A program made the position numbers and the translations under genes. DNA of 64,000 nucleotides from Rugamonas apoptosis (GTDB lineage: Bacteria > Pseudomonadota > Gammaproteobacteria > Burkholderiales > Burkholderiaceae_D). The notes under the pieces were generated by a model. That model did not search any database, was not told where the DNA came from, and worked only from the letters and a program-made list of their open reading frames with translations. The stretch is taken from assembly GCF_014042355.1 (NCBI RefSeq), contig NZ_JACEZU010000009.1:62001-126000 (forward strand), in the 5' to 3' direction. Each line of letters opens with the position of its first letter. Position 1 is the stretch's first letter. Shown here piece by piece: positions 54,633-64,000 of this stretch.

Positions 54633-54863
54633 CGCCAGGCTAGCGTTTTCAGGACCTGTGCCGACGCCCCCATCGACCCGGCCCAGGCATCCCGAAAAGC
54701 AACGCCCGACCGCCGCCATGCACAGCTGAACACCGCCAGGCACGGCAGCAACAATGGCCCCGTGAACGGCGCAGGTTTTGGTATCATTACTGTTTTCCCG
54801 GACCGGCGTCAGCTTGTCACCAGCTTAGACAGAACGTTTTCATTCCCAACTTGGAGATTCATC

Positions 54864-55853
54864 ATGGCTAAAACCCCAATGCGTGTTGCAGTGACCGGCG
54901 CCGCCGGCCAGATCGGCTACGCCCTGCTGTTCCGTATCGCCAACGGCGACATGCTCGGCAAGGATCAACCTGTGATCCTGCAACTGCTGGAAATCAATGA
55001 CGAGAAAGCCCAGAAAGCGCTGAAAGGCGTCATGATGGAAATCGACGACTGCGCGTTCCCGCTGCTGACCGGCATGACCGCCCACGCCGACCCAATGACC
55101 GCCTTCAAGGACGCCGACGTGGCCGTGCTGGTGGGCGCCCGTCCTCGTGGTCCAGGCATGGAACGCAAGGACCTGCTGGAAGCGAACGCCCAGATCTTCA
55201 CGGTGCAAGGCAAGGCGCTGGACGCCGTCGCTTCGCGCAACGTGAAAGTGCTGGTGGTCGGCAACCCAGCCAACACCAACGCCTACATCGCCATGAAATC
55301 GGCCCCTTCGCTGCCAGCGAAGAACTTCACCGCCATGCTGCGCCTGGACCACAACCGCGCCCTGTCGCAAGTGGCCGCCAAGACCGGCACCGCCGTCAAG
55401 GACATCGAGAAGCTGTGCGTGTGGGGCAACCACTCGCCAACCATGTACGCTGATTACCGTTTCGCTTCCGTGGGCGGCAAATCGGTCAAGGACATGATCA
55501 ACGACCAGGAATGGAACGCCAACACCTTCCTGCCAACCGTGGGCAAGCGCGGCGCCGCCATCATCGAAGCGCGCGGCCTGTCGTCGGCTGCTTCGGCCGC
55601 CAACGCCGCCATCGACCACGTGCACGACTGGGTACTGGGCACGGCCGGCAAGTGGACCACCATGGGTGTTCCTTCGGACGGTTCCTACGGCATCCCTGAA
55701 GGCACCGTGTTCGGTTTCCCTGTCACCACGGAAAACGGCGAATACAAGATCGTTCAAGGTCTGGAAATCGATGCATTCTCGCAAGAGCGCATCAACCTGA
55801 CCCTGAAGGAACTGACCGAAGAGCGCGAAGGCGTCAAGCACCTGCTGCCGTAA
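54864..55853 (+). CDS. mdh: Malate dehydrogenase (NAD)
   Basis: Interconverts malate and oxaloacetate. It is 329 aa and belongs to the type-2, cytosolic-like group common in betaproteobacteria. The NAD motif is VAVTGAAGQIGYALL. The mobile-loop arginines lie in GARPRGPGMERKDLL, and catalytic His in VWGNHSPTMYADY. Start ATG 54864 with TTGGAGA upstream. Divergent from gntR. Confidence 0.96.
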   Translation: MAKTPMRVAVTGAAGQIGYALLFRIANGDMLGKDQPVILQLLEINDEKAQKALKGVMMEIDDCAFPLLTGMTAHADPMTAFKDADVAVLVGARPRGPGMERKDLLEANAQIFTVQGKALDAVASRNVKVLVVGNPANTNAYIAMKSAPSLPAKNFTAMLRLDHNRALSQVAAKTGTAVKDIEKLCVWGNHSPTMYADYRFASVGGKSVKDMINDQEWNANTFLPTVGKRGAAIIEARGLSSAASAANAAIDHVHDWVLGTAGKWTTMGVPSDGSYGIPEGTVFGFPVTTENGEYKIVQGLEIDAFSQERINLTLKELTEEREGVKHLLP

Positions 55854-55892
55854 TGCTCTCCCGTGGACCCGGTTAAACAACCGATCCGCCGC

Positions 55893-55930
55893 ACCCGCCG
55901 CGCCGCCCCGAGCGACGCGGCGGGTTTGCA
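55893..55930 (+). terminator. Possible terminator after mdh
   Basis: ACCCGCCGCG pairs with CGCGGCGGGT around a 13-nt loop, followed by TTTGCATTT. The T run is poor, so transcription may read on into the lyase gene 35 bases later. Confidence 0.4.
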
Positions 55931-55964
55931 TTTAGACTCCCCTTCTTCCACTCCCCCCACCCGC

Positions 55965-56966
55965 ATGCATCCATCCGAGGTTTTATTCCAGGGCAATCGC
56001 CAGCCGTTGTTGCTGCCCGTTTGCGACCATTACGCCGGCTCCGAAAAGCTGATGCGCAAGTCGATTGCTTTGCAACAAGAGCTTGGCCCCCTGTTCGACA
56101 TCACCCTCGATTGCGAGGACGGCGCCAGCGCCGGCAACGAGGAGGCGCACGCGCGCCTGGTGGCCGAACTGCTCGCTTCCGACGACAACAAGTTCAACCG
56201 CATCGGCGCCCGCGTGCACGACGTGGCCAGCCCCCACTTCGCGCGCGACGTGGCCATCATCTGCGCCGCCGCCTCCAAGCTGGCCTATCTGGTCTTGCCC
56301 AAAGTCAACAGCGCGCGCGAAACCAAGGACGCCATCGCCCTCGTCAACCGCCACGCCAAGGCGGCCGGCCGCACCGGCCTGCCGATCCATGTGCTGATCG
56401 AAACCCACGGCGCGCTGCACGACGTGCACGCCATCGCCGCCCTGCCCCAGGTGGAATGCCTGTCGTTCGGCATCATGGACTTTGTCTCGGCCCACTACGG
56501 CGCCGTGCCCGGCAACGCCATGCGCACGCCCGGCCAGTTCGTGCACCCGCTGGTGGTGCGCGCCAAGCTGGAAATCGCCGCCGCCTGCCACGCCCACGGC
56601 AAGGTGCCGTCGCACAACGTGACGACGGAAATCAAGGACACGGCCGTGGTGGCCAACGACGCCCAGCGCGCGGCGGCCGAATTCGGCTACACCCGCATGT
56701 GGAGCATCCATCCGAGCCAGATCAAGCCCGTGATCAAGGCGTTTACGCCGCGGGTGTCGGAAGTGCACGAGGCGGCCGCCATCCTGCACGAGGCGGCCCA
56801 GGTGCAATGGGGGCCGATCTCGTTGAATGGACGCTTGCACGACCGTGCCAGCTACCGATATTATTGGACCGTTTTACAGCGAGCTAAACTGGCCGGGCTG
56901 ACCCTGCCCGAGTCGGTCGCCGCCATGATCAACAATGGTCCCAGCGACCTTACGAAGGAGGCATAA
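55965..56966 (+). CDS. HpcH/HpaI aldolase / citrate lyase beta-like (CoA-ester lyase) protein
   Basis: A 333-aa enzyme of the CitE superfamily, which cleaves or hydrolyses C-C bonds of CoA esters such as malyl- or citramalyl-CoA using a divalent metal. The N-terminal half shows DITLDCEDGASAGNEEAH and a conserved Arg in RIGARVHD; IHVLIETHGALHDVHAIA holds the metal-binding Glu, and SFGIMDFVSAHYGAVPG follows. WSIHPSQIKPVIKAF near the end is typical. Start ATG 55965. No citDFG genes are near, so it is not a citrate lyase subunit. Its substrate in this mdh-acnA context is unknown. Confidence 0.85.
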   Translation: MHPSEVLFQGNRQPLLLPVCDHYAGSEKLMRKSIALQQELGPLFDITLDCEDGASAGNEEAHARLVAELLASDDNKFNRIGARVHDVASPHFARDVAIICAAASKLAYLVLPKVNSARETKDAIALVNRHAKAAGRTGLPIHVLIETHGALHDVHAIAALPQVECLSFGIMDFVSAHYGAVPGNAMRTPGQFVHPLVVRAKLEIAAACHAHGKVPSHNVTTEIKDTAVVANDAQRAAAEFGYTRMWSIHPSQIKPVIKAFTPRVSEVHEAAAILHEAAQVQWGPISLNGRLHDRASYRYYWTVLQRAKLAGLTLPESVAAMINNGPSDLTKEA

Positions 56967-56968
56967 AC

Positions 56969-57442
56969 ATGTCCATCTCTAAACTTTTCCTGGCATGCAG
57001 CCTCGCGCTGGCCTCCCTGACCCTGGCCACCAGTGCCCAGGCCGAAGTGAAAAAGCCCGCCAAGCACAAAGTCAGCAAGACCGAAGCGGCCGCGCCGAAA
57101 ACCGGCGACGAGGATGCGGACGAACCGTCCGTCTCCGGCTCCACCGTGGTCGATTTCGATTGCGAACTGGGCAACAAGGTCACCCTGTACAAGAATGATG
57201 CCGACGACGGCCACATCGCGCTGCGCTGGAAAAAGCGCTTGCTGCGCCTGACCCGCGTGGGCACCACCACCGGCGCCCAGCGCTTCGAGAACAAGCTGCT
57301 GGGCCTGGTGTGGATCGGCATCCCCGCCAAGAGCATGCTGCTGGACTCCAAGGGCGGCCACCAGCTGGCCAACGAATGCCGCAACGCTGAACAAAGCAAG
57401 ACCGTCGGCCTGGCCACGCCAGCCAACGACGCCAAGCTGTAA
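56969..57442 (+). CDS. Exported MliC-like protein
   Basis: A 157-aa protein with a Sec signal peptide (cleavage near SAQA-E), a Lys/Ala/Asp-rich linker (about 27-58), and a compact C-terminal domain from VVDFDCELGNKVTLYKN to ANECRNAEQ. Its two cysteines (in FDCEL and NECRN) could form the disulfide seen in MliC-type inhibitors of C-type lysozyme. WIGIPAKSMLLDSKGG resembles the inhibitory loop. There is no lipobox. It starts two bases after the lyase stop, so it is translated from the same mRNA. Assignment to the MliC fold is by pattern only. Confidence 0.6.
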   Translation: MSISKLFLACSLALASLTLATSAQAEVKKPAKHKVSKTEAAAPKTGDEDADEPSVSGSTVVDFDCELGNKVTLYKNDADDGHIALRWKKRLLRLTRVGTTTGAQRFENKLLGLVWIGIPAKSMLLDSKGGHQLANECRNAEQSKTVGLATPANDAKL

Positions 57443-57534
57443 TCCACGCCTTGAGCACTGGCGGCGCCAACTCTGGCGCCGCGCTGTACCTTTTTTTTGC
57501 GATCAATAATAGACGAACCCCCGAAGGAGAAGTC

Positions 57535-60246
<2,712 letters not shown>

Positions 60247-60264
60247 TCGGCGCCAGTCGCCACG

Positions 60265-60296
60265 TAAAAAACGCCGGATTCGTCCGGCGTTTTTTC
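60265..60296. terminator. Bidirectional Rho-independent terminator after acnA
   Basis: AAAAAACGCCGGA pairs with TCCGGCGTTTTTT around a TTCG tetraloop. It separates the convergent acnA and ferritin-like genes and can serve both. Confidence 0.95.
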
Positions 60297-60317
60297 GTTT
60301 GGGGGCAGCGTTTGGGA

Positions 60318-60899
60318 TCAGCCCATGAAGGCGGCTGGCACCGGTTCCTCGCCCAGCGCGTTGCGCAGCACGGCCCAGTGCATGGCCTCGTCGCCGAGGA
60401 TGCTGGCGGCAGCCTTGGCCAATTCGCGGTCGCGGAACAGCGGCACCGCGCCCAGGTAGGCGCTCACGGCGCCCTTCTCCAGCCCGGCGGCGAAACGCAG
60501 CACGTCCGTTTGGGTTTTCAGCGTATCGACCGGGAAGTTGTATTTGGCCTTGGCTTCCACCGGCTTGCCGCCCAGCTTGATGATGGTGGACGACAGGATG
60601 CCGGCGTGGGCCTTGTGGTGGCCCTGGAACGTGACGGCCAGGTCCAGCGTGGGCTTGAGCAGCAGGCCGCTGTCGGCGCCCAGCTGGTAGGCGGCCACCG
60701 CCTCCAGCTCCGCGCCCAGCGCCGTGTTGAGGATCTGGATGTCGGACGGGGTGGCGGCGCCCTTGGCTGCCAGCGCGTCGCGCCCGGCCAGCAGGGCCAC
60801 GGCCGCCCCCGACAACAACAGGCCGGACTGGCCCAGGAACAGGCGCCGGGGCTTGGGCTGGGACAGCACATCGCCATCATGGTTGGTCAGAAAAGACAT
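60318..60899 (-). CDS. Ferritin-like domain protein, exported
   Basis: A 193-aa protein. The N-terminus has an RR pair before a hydrophobic stretch (PKPRRLFLGQSGLLLSGAAV), which could be a Tat signal. The rest is a four-helix bundle with repeated E/H motifs (GAELEAVAAYQLG, FQGHHKAHAGIL, GLEKGAVSAYLGA, GDEAMHWAVLRNALG), the pattern of a ferritin-like di-iron fold. It probably acts in the periplasm on metals or oxidants; its reaction is unknown. It lies 50 bases after an ECF sigma gene on the same strand. Confidence 0.82.
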   Translation of the reverse strand: MSFLTNHDGDVLSQPKPRRLFLGQSGLLLSGAAVALLAGRDALAAKGAATPSDIQILNTALGAELEAVAAYQLGADSGLLLKPTLDLAVTFQGHHKAHAGILSSTIIKLGGKPVEAKAKYNFPVDTLKTQTDVLRFAAGLEKGAVSAYLGAVPLFRDRELAKAAASILGDEAMHWAVLRNALGEEPVPAAFMG

Positions 60900-60949
60900 G
60901 GTGATTCTCCTTGGTGAACGTACTACGTGAAATCGTTACAGGCGCTTCG

Positions 60950-61621
60950 CTACAGGCGCGCCAGCACGCCCGCCACGATGCGGTCGCAGCGCTCGCCGTC
61001 GAAGGCGAAGGCGTCTTCCAGCGCCACATCGACCCGCTGCGCCAGCGCCGCGCGCAACAGGCTGCGGGCGCGGAAAAAGCGGCTGCGCACGGTGGCTTCG
61101 GGGATGCCCAGGCAGGCCGCCACCTCCTCGCCGCTCATCTCCTCCACCGCGCGCAGCACGAACACGGTGCGGAAGGCGTCCGGCAACTGGTCGATGGATT
61201 GCTCCAGCAACAACCGCATCTGGGCCCGCATGGCGGCGTTTTCGGGCGATTCGCGCTCGCCGTTGCTCATATCCTGTTCCTCCCCTGGTTCGGCCATGCC
61301 ATCCAACTGGATCACTTCGGCGCGCCGGCGGCCGCGCCGGGCGCGGGCCAGCGCTTCATTGACGACGATGCGGGTCAGCCAGGTGCCCAGTTTGGCGTCG
61401 GCCCGGTACTGGCCGATGGCGCCGAACGCGAGCAGATAGGCATCCTGCAGCGCATCCTCGGCTTCGGCATCGTCGCGCAGGATGCTGCGCGCGGCGCGGT
61501 ACAGGCTGCGGTTGTGGCGCCGCATCAGCACGGTGAAGGCTTCGCGTTCGCCGGCGGCCACGCGGTGCGCCAGTTCGGCGTCGGACCAGCCGGGCGGCGG
61601 CGGTTTCAGGTCTGGCTGCAT
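60950..61621 (-). CDS. ECF-type RNA polymerase sigma factor
   Basis: A 223-aa alternative sigma factor. Region 2 (LMRRHNRSLYRAARSILRDD ... ALQDAYLLAFGAIGQYR, KLGTWLTRIVVNEAL) and region 4 (LPDAFRTVFVLRAVEEMSGEEVAACLGIPEATVRSRFFRAR) are complete. The C-terminal extension beyond region 4 is short. Start ATG 61621, with AGGAA nine bases upstream; an upstream ATG 33 bases away has no ribosome site. No anti-sigma factor gene follows, only the ferritin-like gene. Confidence 0.9.
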   Translation of the reverse strand: MQPDLKPPPPGWSDAELAHRVAAGEREAFTVLMRRHNRSLYRAARSILRDDAEAEDALQDAYLLAFGAIGQYRADAKLGTWLTRIVVNEALARARRGRRRAEVIQLDGMAEPGEEQDMSNGERESPENAAMRAQMRLLLEQSIDQLPDAFRTVFVLRAVEEMSGEEVAACLGIPEATVRSRFFRARSLLRAALAQRVDVALEDAFAFDGERCDRIVAGVLARL

Positions 61622-61833
61622 GGTGGAAATTCCTGTCAGCTGGTTGGGGTTCATGCCACGTTAGATGCACGGCGCGGGCGCTGCGTTCCCGGCCGCCTGA
61701 AAATTTCCGCCGGGCCGGGTACTATTGCTGGATTATCCAGCGAATCCACTACAATACGGGGGATAAGGGTTATCATTTGCCTGACTGATATCTCCTCCGC
61801 TTTTTTTCACCTTATCGAGAGCTTTATTGCGCT

Positions 61834-63102
61834 ATGCGTCGTCCATCAAAAGATTCATCCCATAAATTGTCTGCCGAGAGCCAACGCCTCGTCGCCTATG
61901 CCCAGGCAGTGGGGCAGGCGGCCAGCCGTATCGAAGAGCGGGCCTGGGAACACAGCCTCGATGCGCAGCTCCAGAAACTCCTCAAGACCGGCCACCAGGA
62001 CACCATCGACACCACGTTGAGCAGCCTGTTCAAGGAAGACTTGAACGCCTACGACGTGCTGATGGATGGCGTGGAGGCGGTCAGCGAGTCCGTCACCATC
62101 ACCCAGGACGTGGAAGGTGTGCCGCATCAGTATGACGTGCTGCTGGTGGCCGCCCCCATCCTGGCCTGGACCCGCTTCGCGATCGCCTCCGGCCCCATCC
62201 CGGCCGATATTCTGGGCACGCTGTCGACCCACTTCTCGGCCCACCTGCTGGCCGATGGCACGCAGATGGCCATGTCGCCCACGCTGTATTCGATCGACCA
62301 GCTGCCGCGCACCCACGTGGAAACCTACGGCAAGACGCTCAAGCTGGGCCAGGCCGCGCTCAAGGGTTCCACGCTGAAGGCGGAAACCAAGATCCCGGAA
62401 ACGGCGCCCTTTCTGGCCGACACCCGCTACCTGCTGGTGGCCGTGGTGGCGCCCACCGGCGCCCCCCTGTTCCGCTGGCAGATGCCGGCCAACCAGGCCA
62501 ACTTCAGCGCCGAACGCGCGACCGCGCTGGAACAGTGGCGCAGCCAGGCCATGCCGACCGTGGCACGCTTGCTGCCCGGCTGCGGCATCGAACTGCTGCT
62601 GCCGGAAGCGTATTACATGGGCTGCCGTGAAGCGGACAAGCTGATCCGCCCGGTGTCGATCCGCGCCGCCGTGCATTACCTGACCCACACGCTGTCGCTG
62701 GAACCGTCCGAGCTGCGCGCCGTGATCGCCGGCTTCGGCGAGGAATCGGCCGATGGCCAGATCGACGAGTACCGCATCGCCTTCACTCAGCGCCAGGCCA
62801 CGGACGTGATCTACGGCGTGGTGTGGCCGCTGTACGGCCAGGAAGACGAGGAAGGCACGCCGCCCGAAGGTCCGGGCCAGGCCGGCGCCGAAGGGCTGCT
62901 GGGCAAGCCGGTGACGCCGGTGGACGAGATCGTGCGCTGCCTGAACGAGGCTGGCGTGACGGTGGTGAAGAAGCACAACGAGCGTTACGTGGTCGAGTTC
63001 TGCGACGACTGCGGCGCGCCCCTGTTCGCCGACCCCACGGGCGAACTGGCCCACGCGGAAATGCCGGAAGACGCGCCCACGGGCACCGAGCACTTCCACT
63101 GA
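61834..63102 (+). CDS. DUF2863 family protein, function unknown
   Basis: A 422-aa cytoplasmic protein of a family I recognise from betaproteobacteria. Residues 5-55 are helical, and the middle holds QYDVLLVAAPILAWTRFAI and LPGCGIELLLPEAYYMGCREADKLIRPVSIRAAVHYL. The C-terminal part carries an FCDDCGAPLFADPTGELAH segment with a CxxC pair (about residues 390-393), which may bind metal. No enzymatic motif is evident. It stands alone with a terminator behind it. Confidence 0.82.
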   Translation: MRRPSKDSSHKLSAESQRLVAYAQAVGQAASRIEERAWEHSLDAQLQKLLKTGHQDTIDTTLSSLFKEDLNAYDVLMDGVEAVSESVTITQDVEGVPHQYDVLLVAAPILAWTRFAIASGPIPADILGTLSTHFSAHLLADGTQMAMSPTLYSIDQLPRTHVETYGKTLKLGQAALKGSTLKAETKIPETAPFLADTRYLLVAVVAPTGAPLFRWQMPANQANFSAERATALEQWRSQAMPTVARLLPGCGIELLLPEAYYMGCREADKLIRPVSIRAAVHYLTHTLSLEPSELRAVIAGFGEESADGQIDEYRIAFTQRQATDVIYGVVWPLYGQEDEEGTPPEGPGQAGAEGLLGKPVTPVDEIVRCLNEAGVTVVKKHNERYVVEFCDDCGAPLFADPTGELAHAEMPEDAPTGTEHFH

Positions 63103-63123
63103 CCGGCCGCCGGGCAGGTACCA

Positions 63124-63156
63124 CAAACCCCCGCCGTGTCGCGGGGGTTTGTTTTT
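63124..63156 (+). terminator. Rho-independent terminator after the DUF2863 gene
   Basis: CAAACCCCCGC pairs with GCGGGGGTTTG and is followed by five T, 22 bases after the stop. Confidence 0.92.
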
Positions 63157-63314
63157 GCGGCCAGCATACTGGCCAGCCCATCCTGTCCCGCGGCGCAAGC
63201 GATGTGCCGGAACTGAACAAGGTGCTGAGACGAATTGGCACAAACCTCCCCCCCTGCCCCGCCTGAATCCAACGGTACAAATCTTGCATGCCCCTCCACT
63301 GGAAGGAGGCTGCG

Positions 63315-64000
63315 ATGGGCGATACAACTGCGAAGACAGCGAAGACAGCGAAAACACGACGCCAGCCGGCACGCTTCGGGCAGCTGAGTCTGCGCACCCG
63401 TATCAGCCTGTTGTTGACGGCCGTCTCGGCCTGCCTGACGCTGGCACTCGGTGCGCTCTGGCTGCAAGACACGCGCGCCAGCATCGACGAGGAAATCACG
63501 GCCGGCACCCGGGTCTGCGAACAATGGCTGACCGTCCTCGCCGGCGAGCTGAATGCCAGGCCGGACGCCGCTGCAAACAAGCAATTGCTGGCGCGGGTGC
63601 GGGCCGCAGGGCGCATCCGGGCCAATGCCTTGAGCGCGTTCGACGCCAGCGGCCAGGTGCTGTACGTGTCGCCAGGGCCGCGCTACAAGGCCGGACGCGC
63701 CGCGCCAGCCTGGTTCGCCCGCCTGATCGATCCGCACGTACAGCCACGCCGCATCGTCGCCGGTGGACTGACCCTGATCCTGACACCCGATCCCTCGCGC
63801 GCCAGCGTGGACGCATGGGACAGCGCGCAGAACATCATGCTATGGGCCTGCGCCCTGCTGGCGCTATTGTTCCTGGCCATCCGCCGCCTGCTCGACCGCG
63901 CCCTGGCGCCGCTGGAGCAGATTCGCGGCGCGCTCGAACGCACCGGGCGCGGACGGCACGACCTGCGCCTGCCGGTCTACGCGGCACGTGAACTGAACCT
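63315..64000 (+). CDS. Sensor histidine kinase, N-terminal part
   Basis: The gene runs off the right edge, with 228 codons visible. After a basic leader containing the repeat TAKTAKTAK comes a membrane helix (ISLLLTAVSACLTLALGALW), a periplasmic domain of about 110 residues (ASIDEEITAGTRVCEQWLTV, of LapD/MoxY-like type), a second membrane helix (NIMLWACALLALLFLAI) and the start of a HAMP domain (RALAPLEQIRGALERTGRGR). Kinase and ATPase domains are expected beyond the window. The ATG has GGAGG eight bases upstream. The layout fits MoxY/NarX-like kinases that pair with a LuxR-type response regulator. Confidence 0.83.
   Translation, partial: MGDTTAKTAKTAKTRRQPARFGQLSLRTRISLLLTAVSACLTLALGALWLQDTRASIDEEITAGTRVCEQWLTVLAGELNARPDAAANKQLLARVRAAGRIRANALSAFDASGQVLYVSPGPRYKAGRAAPAWFARLIDPHVQPRRIVAGGLTLILTPDPSRASVDAWDSAQNIMLWACALLALLFLAIRRLLDRALAPLEQIRGALERTGRGRHDLRLPVYAARELN
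63330..63356. repeat. Three 9-bp tandem repeats in the kinase leader
   Basis: GCGAAGACA occurs twice, followed by GCGAAAACA, encoding AKT units of the cytoplasmic leader. Copy number could vary in frame without harm to the protein. Confidence 0.7.

Overview
The window is a GC-rich (roughly two thirds G+C by eye), densely coded stretch of a chromosome. Gene content and order point to a betaproteobacterium of the Oxalobacteraceae (Massilia / Duganella / Janthinobacterium type). The main pointers are surE-pcm-nlpD-rpoS, sdhCDAB-sdhE-gltA beside a GntR gene with mdh and acnA, a PspC-like gene between odhB and lpd, and a DUF2863 gene. This is inferred from family knowledge and no search was run. 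I saw no rRNA, tRNA, CRISPR array, insertion sequence or prophage.

Layout. 1-8.6 kb: end of a Bax inhibitor-1 family gene, then a penicillin-binding protein 1C / alpha-2-macroglobulin pair on the minus strand. 8.7-9.6 kb: an MNT nucleotidyltransferase / HEPN pair whose HEPN partner looks internally deleted. 9.7-14.9 kb: surE-pcm-nlpD-rpoS-rlmD. 15.0-23.7 kb: a short TIR-TPR protein, a quinone oxidoreductase, a DinG/YoaA helicase, a YdcH-like protein, a PP2C phosphatase, a coiled-coil periplasmic protein and zapE. 22.2-28.3 kb: the 2-oxoglutarate dehydrogenase operon odhA-odhB-(pspC-like)-lpd. 28.5-30.4 kb: a divergent LysR regulator and an exported metallo-beta-lactamase-fold protein.

30.8-44.9 kb is a carbohydrate-uptake region. 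It holds a TonB-dependent receptor, a LamB-type porin, two paralogous ROK regulators, an FrcK-like kinase, an FrcBCA-type ABC importer, an RbsD/FucU mutarotase, a PfkB kinase and a second TonB-dependent receptor. The porin and frcB promoters carry matching AT-rich dyads over their -35 elements, so one ROK repressor probably controls both the outer-membrane and inner-membrane steps. 44.9-48.3 kb is a less GC-rich accessory block. A MerR regulator there faces an SDR-PhzF operon across a MerR-type promoter with a 19-bp spacer, and an orphan RHH protein and a DUF6058-like gene follow. 48.4-60.2 kb is a TCA-cycle block: gltA, sdhE, sdhBADC, gntR, mdh, a CitE-like lyase, an MliC-like protein and acnA. 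Two perfect 16-bp palindromes flank gntR. 60.3-64 kb: a ferritin-like protein with an ECF sigma factor, a DUF2863 protein and the start of a sensor histidine kinase.

REP-like palindromes with GGGGACGTAACAC or GGGGACGGACCCC cores lie in several intergenic gaps. No gene for a REP-associated transposase is present.
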